From Rhytidiadelphus loreus (lineage: Eukaryota; Streptophyta; Bryopsida; Hypnales; Hylocomiaceae), in contig OX344765.1 in the NCBI GenBank assembly GCA_947034895.1, positions 38,011,001 through 38,075,000 of the forward strand: a DNA stretch of 64,000 nucleotides, written 5' to 3'. A model generated the notes under the pieces. That model worked only from the letters and a program-made list of their open reading frames with translations. It did no database searches and had not been told where the DNA came from. Position 1 is the stretch's first letter, and each line of letters starts with the position of its first letter. Of the stretch, positions 44,531 through 54,002 are shown in pieces. A program made the translations under genes and the position numbers.

Positions 44531-45837
44531 GAAACTTTAAAGCAACTAATTTGTAATGATATAGAGTATTTTAGAATTCAATTGTGCTAAATCTTTCTTT
44601 AATTAGAATTGTTCGTCATTATGGACAATGACGAAGATGTACTTGCGAATGAAATTTGATTTTAGAAGAGGGGTGTTTGCATAATCTATTTAGAGTCAAA
44701 AGATAAGTTTAGCTTAACAATTAGAATGCATTACTAATGACCCCCTAAGTGCCTATGCCTTTCCAACTGTATTTTTCCTTTATGAAAAGAGCATGGACTT
44801 ATAGTTATTTCCATTGAAGCAAGTTTTATGAAACAAGAACCTAACCATAGGAATGTTTAATTAGCTTGTGTATTAGTATGCACGTTTCATGAAGGTGCAA
44901 TATTGGATAAGAGTTGTGAGATGATAACCTACCAAATTTACTTTTTCATGGTTGAGTGTACTGCTTATAAAAATAAATTTGGGATTGGAGTTGAAATGAA
45001 GAACTACAAATTATATTGGCACACTAAAATGTTCTCTTCCAAAACTTAATATCACTTGAAAAAGCTATTAAACTCATTACATGTTGGGAATATTTTTAAT
45101 TGCGGTGGCCCACGATTTTACTACCACCTATTCATTGATACATAAATTGTACTTCCTTTCTCCATTTGTGAGGATGTGAAAGTAAATATAAGGTAGAAGG
45201 CTCTAAAATGGACTGGGCATTAAAAATGGACTCTATAAGTGGCTTTGAAATGGACAAACTGTAGTTCATAAATTGACCTCCATAATCATTAAATGATTCG
45301 AGAAAAAAAAATTATCAATTGTAAAAGCCAATTCATTCTCTTTACTTCCCCATTTTTCTTTTGAAGTTGCAAGTGAACGTTTTACGGGAGACCTAGGGGC
45401 ATAAGTAGGGACCTATGACACAAGTCCTTTGGAAATTTACAATTAATTAAAAAATACTTAAAAAAAATGAAATCACTTGTGTTAGATTCTTCTTTTATTT
45501 TTCTTTGTCTGAAAAATGATCTAAAAATATTTTCATTGAAGTAAATACATGAAAAAGGGAGATCAATCTTGAGATGAGCCATTTGTGAGGGCCAGGGTGA
45601 ATTGACTCCCTCATTGCCCATCCAGGGCTTGCCCTAGAATTTATTATTTGCACTGCTTAATTTTTGGGGGAATTCTGAAATCATATTTGCAATCAGAGGC
45701 CCCAAATTACTTCTAGGAGATGCAAGAATTACCCAAAAGTTGGCAGAATATAGGGGGCTTTTTTTTTAAATCTAAGTTGACGGGGGCAATGAGGGGGTCA
45801 ATTCTCCCTCTGCATTTCCTGAGTCTACTACCTTTCC
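44531..45837. other. AT-rich tail of hairpin unit 4
   Basis: No supported gene. 44531-44720 is the conserved tail. 45290-45560 is the inverse of 34925-35130 and marks the outer edge of the inverted arrangement around the kinase gene. Confidence 0.55.
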
Positions 45838-45965
45838 CTGGACCCGCGGTCGCCCTGAAGCCGCACGCGCCCTTCCTGGACCCGCGGTCGCCCCACTTAA
45901 CGCACTCGCCCCCCTAAACCCTGATCCCGCACGCGCCCAGGGCGACTTCGAGTACAAATGCGGTC
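45838..45965. repeat. GGGCGACNNCGGGTG array 7 (upstream of family gene B)
   Basis: A short array: ACCCGCGGTCGCCC, CCCGCACGCGCCC and related units, about 190-310 bp before the ATG at 46151. A weak copy of the shared leader (CTGTGCATCGGCTTCCAT) follows at about 46001. Confidence 0.8.
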
Positions 45966-46150
45966 GCCTGGGACGCGAGCTGCCACTTTCTTTTCCAGTG
46001 CTGTGCATCGGCTTCCATATGCTTTCAAGCGTCTGGATGCGTGTTCGTGCACTGGAATCTTGTATCTAGGACACTTTTTGTGTTGTCGTCGATTGTGGAA
46101 GACCATACTTTCTGAGCACTTGGAGGATACCAACACATCCTATATTCACC

Positions 46151-47728
46151 ATGGCCCCCCCCTTTAAGAAGGCAAAGAAGAAAGGAAAGCGCCATAGTCG
46201 GAATGTAGCCATCCTTTTGGACCCAACAGCAAGGGCATTTCCAAATTGGCAAAACGTGCAATCGGATTGGACGTTCAACACTTGCAAGGCCTACGTAGGG
46301 TGGTGCCATATCGATAAGCTATTCCCTTACTTCCGGCACGATGTCCATATCAGCCAAAACAATGCTAATCTTCACTACTGCAGAGATGATGCATTTGTGC
46401 AACGGTGCATCGAAGTTTACCGGACATTATATCAAAAACCAACAGTGAAGGGGAGTCAAGTTTCATTGGGTATATGCCAAATGGTCTATGCAGAGCTACA
46501 ATTGCGACGAAATGTGGATTGGAGGACCATTAAGAAAAACCCCAATAGCATAGTTCCCACTACCAAAGACATTCCAAGGGCGGATCCATCAAATAATCCG
46601 AGGGATGGATTAGGGCCCAAAAAACATTTCAAAGAAGAAGTGTCGGATGAAGACTACGATTGGGGCCAGTCGTCCACCTCCACCGACTCGGATGAAGAAG
46701 ACATTGCAGACCCTATGCCCCCAAATGAAGATCCAATACTTGAAGAAAATATGGCAGCGGTGGTACCTTTTGTTGGAGACTCAGAAGGGGCAGTAGTATT
46801 GCATGTCGCGCCTCTTAAATCGTTGGAGCCAATGCACTTCCGTCATCCTGAGGAAGACGAAGTTCTTCAACATGTATATGCACGCATGCGAGAAATGGAG
46901 GAAGACAAGGAGGAGGGCGAGATCGGGTTGCAATGAGATGCTGAACAAGCATTGGTGATTTTTGATTCATGTGAAGAACTACCTCTTCAAGAAGCAGGAA
47001 GGGAAGTATTATATCTTGAAGACACGAGGAGGCAAGGAAAAGAAGCTTATAAAGCCCAATTGAAGGCTATTCTTGGTAGACTGGTAGAAATAGAAATGGA
47101 ATGTGAAAGGCAGCGTGAACGCACTGGTGGTGACATTCAGGACAACGATGAGCACACCCTTGAAGCACTAATCATAAGCGGGAAAGTTCGTTTGTCAGTT
47201 CAACAAAAGGAAATGGACGAGCTGGAGCAATTTTATTTGAAATTCAATAAAGGCAAAGATGGAGGCTCTACCTCAAATTCCACCCCGTTCTTGGATAAAC
47301 GAATGGCCAAAATAATGGAAGAGTGTTTGGCAGAAGAAAACCGATTGAATACCGAAAGGAAAGCTGTGGAAGAGGCGCAGTCAAGGTTGAATGACCTAAA
47401 AGAAACCACGGTTGTAGGCCCCATTGACCTTCCAATGGCTTTGAATGCATTATTAGTAGATGAAGAGCATTGTGTGCTGACATCAGAGGTAGCTTCCTTG
47501 AAGCAGAAGTTAGTTTCTTTGAAGAAGCTTGAACACCAGTTTCAGAAGCACATAGATTTCCGGACTGCACACATTGGTTATGCGAGAACGTTCAAGAATT
47601 TTTGGATAAAAAACAAGATGTGGAACCATGACCTACCCCTTTTGAAGAGTGCTTATAGAATTGCGGCCCATGAGTTTGAAGTCATGAAGAAGAAAAGGGA
47701 AGAGGAGGCCAATACGGATGTTGCATGA
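46151..47728 (+). pseudogene. Coiled-coil protein, member B of the family, with one in-frame TGA
   Basis: One frame of 525 codons runs from the ATG at 46151 (CACCATGGCC context) to TGA at 47726-47728 and is interrupted only by TGA at 46934-46936. The N-terminus is basic (KKAKKKGKRHSRN). The family domain at about 25-125 has WCHIDKLFP, FVQRCIEVY and YAELQLRRNVDW in the same spacing as the genes at 28104 and 34383. An acidic stretch follows (SDEDYDWGQSS, TDSDEEDIADP), then a coiled coil in the part after the stop, ending with a basic EVMKKKREEE tail. The stop is one C-to-T step from CGA. If translation ends there, only the domain and acidic stretch remain; a functional truncated protein cannot be excluded. 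Confidence 0.75.
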
Positions 47729-48914
47729 TTTTGGGCTAGAGGTAGTCTTCTAGTAAATAATAGACTAATAGGTAGTTGTTTTTCTAAACTTGTGTGTATC
47801 GGAAGGGTTGCTTTGACCTTTAGAACCACCTCATGTTGTACAATGGGGTCCATGTTTTGTTTCTTCAATAAAGATATATAAATATTCCTATATGAATTAG
47901 CCTTTATGTATTTTGAAGATCTAATTCTTGATGATTAGACACATGTCAAATACATTTATTGCATGTGTTGTAGGTCAGTTTTCTACGTAGACTTTTGTGC
48001 TTTCATTTACACAAAATACCAACAATGTAATAATACCATTGTCTTTTTAAGAAATTCATACCGAACATCCAAACAATTATTTATATTTGAACAACTTCAT
48101 ACAATTTCTAGTTTGCCATGTACATCAATTGCAAGATCTTCCTACGATGTGAAAATAAATAAAGTTTACTATAGATTTGAAGATATTCCTAAATCCTAAA
48201 CCCGTAAGGAGTGAAATAGTTTGTTTTGGCATCATAGTGATATTTAGAAGGGAAACATGAATAAAATTTGTAGTATCTCCTTTGGCACAACATTTTTTAA
48301 AGGATTAAATTCGAAGCCTACCAAATTTTAGAACTTCTCACTACGTGGTTCAAATGTTTTTGTATGATAAGTAGTTTTCAATACTTAGCATTCAGTTGGT
48401 CCCCCGAAAAATTAATGATATTCTTCACAAATGACAAGGCATTTCCAATAACAAAATTGATATTGAAATTGGTTCTTAATTTCTTATGATTTATATCTAT
48501 GTGAAAAACTTTGAATCATTTCATTTTGATTGCTTGCCAAACAATATTGTTCATAACTTTCACATTACTAATCGAAATGGAATGAATCAAAGCTACACAT
48601 GTAGACAAAAATATGACCTTTAAGAAGAAAAAAATTAAAAAATTAATTTCAAATTATTGTAGATTTATTTTTCTGCCCTGAGACGTTCCTTACTTCCTTA
48701 CAAATTATGTTAAAGATGCCATAACTTTTGTTCCCGGAATCCCAGGTACCAATTGCAACAAAATTTATATTCCCATAAAGGTAATAAGCTCTTGTATATT
48801 ATGAGATAGTTTCCAAAAAATTCATTAAAAATTGAGATCATAGGAACCTGCCCAAAATCCATATTGTTCCTTGAGGGGACAATGGTCCTTTAGGGGTTAA
48901 GTTAATCTTTATGC
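47729..48914. other. Spacer with dispersed repeat copy 3
   Basis: 47729-47890 is the likely 3' UTR of the preceding gene. 48240-48900 is the dispersed AT-rich repeat in reverse orientation, ending at AGGGGTTAAG next to the following array. No supported gene. Confidence 0.55.
48240..48900 (-). repeat. Dispersed AT-rich repeat, copy 3
   Basis: The reverse complement starts TTAACCCCTAAAGGACCATT and keeps the landmarks of 3187-4000 and 31490-32200. Its outer end abuts array 8 directly. Confidence 0.55.
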
Positions 48915-49265
48915 ACATGAAGTCGCCCTTCTTTCCCCCGAGGTCGCCCATGGCACTCGAAGTCTCCCATGAAACCTGAAGTCGCCCATGTGGGACCCGA
49001 AGTCGCCCATCTGAGACCCGAAGTCGCCCATGTGGGACCCGAAGTCGCCCGTCTGAGACCCAAAGTCGCCCTCCCTAGACCCGAAGTCGCCCCACCTAGA
49101 CCCGAAGTCGCCCTCCCTGGACCCGCGTTCGCCCTATTTCGGACCCGAAGTCGCCTGCCGGAACCCGTGTTCGCACCATGTGACCCGAAGTCGACTACTG
49201 CAAAGGCGCGCGCCTCCATATGCCTGGAGGTGGACCAGCGGTCGGGTAGGGCGACCTCGGGTGTA
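48915..49265. repeat. GGGCGACNNCGGGTG array 8 (upstream of the transposase gene)
   Basis: ACCCGAAGTCGCCC units alternate with short variable spacers such as 'atgtggg', 'atctgag' and 'tccctag', giving a looser array than the others. A TATA-like CTATAAATG lies at about 49331. The ATG of the transposase is at 49557. Confidence 0.85.
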
Positions 49266-49556
49266 ATAGAGTTTGGTAGCGGCGCCCTAAAACCATCCTT
49301 GGAGCGTGTGGAGGGAAGACCGAAAGCACTATAAATGTAGAGGAACAACATTGGATTTCCATTGCTCTGTTGATGAACATATGGCTTGGATCTTCTCAAG
49401 AGGCTTCATGCAATGTTATATTCTTCAGAGGGCAACAACCTTGCTTTGAGTGGTTAGAAAACTACTCGAAGCGGTGGCTTTGTCATAATTTTTTTTTCCG
49501 AAGCACTTGGGTACATATACGTTTCGGTTTGGAATAACACATATCAGATAAACAAT

Positions 49557-52500
49557 ATGGCAAACCGAGGAGCGGGGAGGAGGACGAACATAAATGATAC
49601 TCGAAGAGCCACAAAGGAGTGGGATCCTTGGTTGGTTATTGAAACGAACCCCGCTCGTTCCGCAAATACGAGGACTTGTATTTTTTGTGGTTGGAACAAA
49701 GTTTTCGTGCGGAAGCGGGCATTTGGTCACTTTGGTTACCCCCGTACATCAACAGTGGAACGTTGTAAATGTATTCCATCCGTAGTCCTCGAATTATTCA
49801 GAAACTGTGAAGGGATTGTACCAAAAGAAATGAGTTTGGAGGAGATGCATGGAGTAGATCTTGAGGTTGATGTTGTTGCTGAGTCCGTTGCAGGGTATAC
49901 TGTGGATGCATCAGTGGAAGGGTCTGTGGACCCAAGCGACAGGACAGAAGCACCTAATGCACCGCCTCGTAATCCAGATTCAACGAATTCTACTCCTGTG
50001 ACGGTGAGAAGGATGCGCTCAACCTCGATTTCTCGTCAACAAAGCATGGATGAATCATTCCGGGTCAATGAAAGACAAAACTTGGACAGACTATGGGCTT
50101 CTTTCTTTTATGAGGCTAACATTGCATTCAATGTGGTGCGGCACCCAGCCTTTGTGAATGCTGTGAAAGCAACTTCGACATGTGGATTTCCATATTCCCC
50201 GCCATCGTACAATGCGGTGCGCACTAAACTACTTGATGTGAAGAAGGAGGCTGTTACGAAAATGGTCAGTAGTCGAACAAAGAGTTCTATTACCCAATAT
50301 GGAGCCACTATCTGTTCAGATGGATGGTCAGATACAAATCACCGTCCCTTGTTGAATATGATGCTCGTTTGCCCTGCGGGTGATGTCTTCCTGGGATCGG
50401 TTGACACCACAAGAGAGAGGAAAGACATGGCGTATACGGTGAATACAATGGCTACCTACATAGAGCAGGTGGGACCAGGAAATATTGTCCAATTGTGTAC
50501 AGACAATGCTTCCGTAATGACAGGGTCAATGCGCGAGTTGCAAGCAAGGTATCCCCACATGTATACGCAAGGATGTGCCGCACATATATTGGACTTACTT
50601 TTGGAAGACTGGGGAAAGGAAAAAAGGATCAAAGATCTAGTGGATAAGGCCAAGGCAATTGTGAAGTTTATAAAGAAGTACCACTTGACTTTGGGTCTCT
50701 TCCGTAAGTACTCGCCGAAGAAGTCATTGAGACTTCCCGCGGCCACACGCTTCGCAGTGCATTTTCTCATGATAGACCGTTTGGTAGAGTGCAAACAAGC
50801 GCTTCAATTCGTGGTGGGGGACGAGACGTATATGCCATTTGAGAATAGTTTGGTCAGTAGAACAAACGGACTCATTACAAGAGAGCGGGCCCGTAAAGCG
50901 CGAGAGGACATAGTTTCGGAAGTGTTTTGGGTGGAATGCGGTAATTTCCAGCACATGGTTCTTCCAGTGATTCTTGCTCTGCGCCAGTTCGATGGCAAAA
51001 TACCGGCGATGCCGAAAGCTTGGATAATAATGAGTAGCCTTCGTCAGCACGTGTGCACTTTAAAGGAGGCTCCGTTCTTTCTTGATGAGCAGACCGCGAC
51101 GAAGTTCCTAAAACAATTTGATGCTCGTTGGAAGTTGATGCGCACGGACCTCCATTATGCAGGGGCATTGTTGAACCCGTATTTGACAGATGTGGAAGAG
51201 CTTCATAACAATGGAGAGGCAAAGCGGGCATTGAATCGAGTCATCAGAAAATTGAGCGGACCATTGAATGTGGATGAAGATGAAGCAATTGCTGAGTTGA
51301 CGGAATTTGAAGAGAAGTCGGGTCCCTTTGATCCATTACAAGAGGCTCCAGATGTTACTCGATGTAACTTGTTGCCTCATCAATGGTGGAATCGTGTGGG
51401 TGGGAACGCTCTTCCAAAAATAGCAAGGAGAGTTTTGTCTCTGACATGCTCAGCATCATCTTGTGAAAGAAACTGGAGCATGTATTCGTTTGTACACGAT
51501 AAAGTGCGTAATCGCCTAGCCACAAAGAAGGCTGAGATGTTGGTGTATATCTACACCAACAGCAAATTGGAATGTGAAAAACAAGGACACAATCCAGCAC
51601 TATTCTACGAAAAGTACCTTGTAGATGGAGATACAGATGAAGAGAATGAGGAACCATATTCTTCGGGGGACGAAGATGAAGTTAGGTTTAGAGATTTGAG
51701 AGAAGAACAGAGACGTGTGGTAGTAGAAGAACGCCTCCGTGGAAATAGGTGGGCTGGTATGGTGCCCCGTGTAGGTAGTCCTCCACGAGGACGATACCAC
51801 AACACTTTCGTGGGTGATGATGATGGATTGAGCTCTCCAGAGGCGTCGCACCACCGCAGAGACAAAGCCCCTCATGTGTCGGCTTGGGATGCATTTCCGG
51901 TAATCAATGCAGACCCAACGAGGGAAAGAACTCCTGATGACAACAATGACGGTGCAGATATTCCAGTGGCAGATGAAGTGGAGCTTGTAAGGTCTCCAAT
52001 TGCCACATGTCTGCCGCCTAGTATGCCAATGAACCTCCGAAGTGGTGTACGAGTTAATGTACAGGGTGAAAGGCAAGAAGAGGTGTCGCATATTGAAGAG
52101 GTACCTGCAGTTCGTCCAAGTTTAGCACCGACCAACAACACTGCAACAGAAACTAGGGTGTACGATTCAGATGCGCCATTGCAAGTGGTATTCAACGAGA
52201 CCCGTATCCGTGGGTCCAATCGCCCTGCAAGTGTAGACATTGCCACAACATCGAGGATAGTACCAACTCCTCTAACAAGGTCGCCGACACATAATGATCT
52301 ACGACAAATCGTTGATGAAGGAGTTCATGGCTCAGCTCCACAACCTACTCCGGCCTCGTTGATGTCAGGCCCTGGAGAATCATCCAAGCGATCGCGTGAA
52401 CACTCCAAATCAGGAAATAAACGAATCCGCAAGACGCAAGACAGACTGACACGGAACCCCAAGCATCAAAACCATGCGATCCATCCATTTGTCATTGGAG

Positions 52501-52844
52501 AACGAAATTCCACTCGTAATCCTTGGCCATCAAGCGCAGCAGCGAGAGCAGAGCGTCAACATGTTGGGCAGCAGGTGCTTGAGCGACCGACAGGCCCTAT
52601 TATCAATGGAACCACTGATGCATCGAGGCCGACAAAGCGATTAGTGCTAGCCGAAGTTGTTGGTGGTTTAGAAACGCAAGTGCGAAATTTGAACTCTGAG
52701 GTGGAACGTGAGGTGATCCTTCAACCTACAAGCACAGAGGATGATGAAAACAAGGTCTCAGGAGCTAGTGACAATAGTGGGCCACATGAAGATACCGACC
52801 CCAATGCAGATGAAGCGGAAAGCGATTCTACCTTCACAATGTAA
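49557..52844 (+). CDS. hAT-superfamily transposase with long C-terminal extension
   Basis: An intact 1095-residue frame. The N-terminus has a Cys/His cluster like a divergent BED zinc finger (CIFCGWNK at 41-48, GHF, then CKC at 70-72). The DUF659/hAT catalytic region starts near 180: SDGWSD with Asp255, LCTDNASVM with Asp316, CAAHILDLLLEDW at 340-352. The hAT C-terminal dimerisation region lies near 620-670 (LTCSASSCERNW, then VRNRLATKKAEMLVYI). Acidic metal-binding residues of the family therefore look kept. About 400 further residues, Ser/Pro/Asp-rich and probably disordered, are unusual, since most plant hAT transposases are about 600-800 residues. It could mobilise the surrounding block by cut-and-paste. 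A domesticated or captured copy is the alternative. Confidence 0.9.
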   Translation: MANRGAGRRTNINDTRRATKEWDPWLVIETNPARSANTRTCIFCGWNKVFVRKRAFGHFGYPRTSTVERCKCIPSVVLELFRNCEGIVPKEMSLEEMHGVDLEVDVVAESVAGYTVDASVEGSVDPSDRTEAPNAPPRNPDSTNSTPVTVRRMRSTSISRQQSMDESFRVNERQNLDRLWASFFYEANIAFNVVRHPAFVNAVKATSTCGFPYSPPSYNAVRTKLLDVKKEAVTKMVSSRTKSSITQYGATICSDGWSDTNHRPLLNMMLVCPAGDVFLGSVDTTRERKDMAYTVNTMATYIEQVGPGNIVQLCTDNASVMTGSMRELQARYPHMYTQGCAAHILDLLLEDWGKEKRIKDLVDKAKAIVKFIKKYHLTLGLFRKYSPKKSLRLPAATRFAVHFLMIDRLVECKQALQFVVGDETYMPFENSLVSRTNGLITRERARKAREDIVSEVFWVECGNFQHMVLPVILALRQFDGKIPAMPKAWIIMSSLRQHVCTLKEAPFFLDEQTATKFLKQFDARWKLMRTDLHYAGALLNPYLTDVEELHNNGEAKRALNRVIRKLSGPLNVDEDEAIAELTEFEEKSGPFDPLQEAPDVTRCNLLPHQWWNRVGGNALPKIARRVLSLTCSASSCERNWSMYSFVHDKVRNRLATKKAEMLVYIYTNSKLECEKQGHNPALFYEKYLVDGDTDEENEEPYSSGDEDEVRFRDLREEQRRVVVEERLRGNRWAGMVPRVGSPPRGRYHNTFVGDDDGLSSPEASHHRRDKAPHVSAWDAFPVINADPTRERTPDDNNDGADIPVADEVELVRSPIATCLPPSMPMNLRSGVRVNVQGERQEEVSHIEEVPAVRPSLAPTNNTATETRVYDSDAPLQVVFNETRIRGSNRPASVDIATTSRIVPTPLTRSPTHNDLRQIVDEGVHGSAPQPTPASLMSGPGESSKRSREHSKSGNKRIRKTQDRLTRNPKHQNHAIHPFVIGERNSTRNPWPSSAAARAERQHVGQQVLERPTGPIINGTTDASRPTKRLVLAEVVGGLETQVRNLNSEVEREVILQPTSTEDDENKVSGASDNSGPHEDTDPNADEAESDSTFTM

Positions 52845-53364
52845 TGTGTTGCATTATAGATGTGGAGGCCTTCAAATAGTACTATAAGGATTTAACATCA
52901 ATGCCTTGTAGTGAAGATTTGTTGCCAAAGCTTGTAATGAAATAGGTAGATTTTGAATTTTGTGTAGTCCATCACTTGGCTTCACAAAGTCAGGAAGATT
53001 GTAAAAGGTACTTTGGTGTTGACGATGATGATTAATGAAGGTATTCGTATTTTTTGCAAATAAGTGTGCAATTTCAAACAGGAGTGGTCTTGGTACTCAA
53101 TTGTGAAGATCATCCCTATGTATGTACGCAGTTCCATTTAAATTAATATGATTATTGTCCAAGGTTTTTATTATTATTATGTTTTAGGCTTATGAATTGA
53201 TTGTCCCATGATATATCATTACATAATGCATGTTCATTTGCTTTGGTACGTACCGAGCATATAATTCAATGCTTATATATTGCCGATTTGCCGTGGAATG
53301 TGTTGGTTGAAGAATAAATATTGGAAAAAAAATGTTGTGGGGGCCCCAGACTTGTAGCCCATGA
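52845..53364. other. 3' region of the transposase gene
   Basis: AT-rich, no supported gene. It probably holds the 3' UTR and polyadenylation site before the right subterminal array. Confidence 0.5.
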
Positions 53365-53520
53365 AGTAGGACCCGCGGTCGCCCTGGATTTCGGACCCGC
53401 AGTCGCCCTGGACTTCGGACCCGCGGTCGCCCCTACCCGTAGTCGCCCCCTACCCGCGGTCGCCCCCCTACCCGCGGTCGCCCCTACCCGTGGTCGCCCC
53501 TACCCGCGGTCGCCCCTCAG
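53365..53520. repeat. GGGCGACNNCGGGTG array 9 (right subterminal)
   Basis: ACCCGCGGTCGCCC units with Gs and Cs in runs lie about 50-200 bp inside the right end of the block. Most read in inverse orientation to the first units at the left end (27489 onward), as expected for subterminal transposase-binding repeats. Confidence 0.8.
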
Positions 53521-53573
53521 GAAGCACGCCACGTCACAGCCACGTAGGACAGTCCGTTTTACCAAGGGGTAAA

Positions 53574-54002
53574 AAAATTTGAAATCCGAAATCCGTACAC
53601 GACAACAAAAACCGCCCTTACTCGACAACTCGACAATTCGACATGCGACATGCGACGTCTATTAGACACAAAAACTCGAAATTCTGTCAGACAAGACAAC
53701 CTTGGTTTATATAAGTGGATACTGTTTGTCTATATCTTGGTTTGAACCCTTCCTGGATTCTTTGAATGGCTTCTTTGAATGTCTTTTCAGGGTTGTGACC
53801 AAACATTTAAAGAGGCCATAGATATATTAGTCAAAAATTTAACAAAACCAGGGAAACACTGGGGACCCACTATCGCAACTAATGAGGTAATGGGTGCCCA
53901 ATGCTTTCCAAGTTATCGTTCTTATCCCCTCAAGACGTTTTATATAAACCACTCAAGTTTTCTCCAATCGATATGGGTTTAAGTTTTTAATATTATCCTT
54001 CT
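53574..54002. other. Retrotransposon sequence between the giant insert and its small ORFs
   Basis: It contains the right copy of the flanking direct repeat (53618-53665) and a GTCTATTAGAC motif of the retrotransposon type. A minus-strand frame from about 53818 to 53700 (FGHNPEKTFKEAIQRI...) is short and of uncertain value. Confidence 0.45.
53618..53665. repeat. Right copy of the direct repeat flanking the nested element
   Basis: CTCGACAACTCGACAATTCG followed by GACGTCTATTAGA, matching 27333-27383 imperfectly and in the same orientation. Confidence 0.5.

Larger units (their letters stand above)
42271..45000 (+). repeat. Two tandem modules of ~1463 bp, each array + hairpin unit + tail
   Basis: The junction 'tgtaggggcgaccgcgggt' occurs at 42271 and 43734, an offset of 1463 bp. 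Array, tRNA-like part, hairpin, T6 and AT-rich tail follow in the same order in both. The inverse order is present twice on the other side of the kinase gene. Confidence 0.75.
27406..53573. mobile_element. Giant ~26.2-kb nested element: hAT transposase, kinase, three related coiled-coil genes, four hairpin-RNA units
   Basis: The block interrupts the retrotransposon between its small 5' ORFs and gag and differs from it in base composition, motif content and gene orientation. Short inverted ends are visible: TTTACCCTTTG at 27406-27416 and its near-complement CAAGGGGTAAA at 53563-53573 (10 of 11 positions). Just inside each end are two ACGTGGC-like motifs and then an array of the GGGCGACNNCGGGTG unit, facing inward at the left end and in inverse orientation at the right. 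I see no clear short target duplication, so ends are provisional. Contents: genes at 28104-30584, 34383-32893, 39446-41086, 46151-47728 and 49557-52844, plus hairpin units at 36.0, 38.5, 42.9 and 44.3 kb. The hAT gene suggests, but does not prove, a hAT-type element. A mosaic of several nested elements is the main alternative. Confidence 0.6.

Noticed and set aside
51600..52246. Minus-strand frames of 86-163 residues
   Set aside because: They are shadows of the hAT transposase coding sequence on the plus strand.
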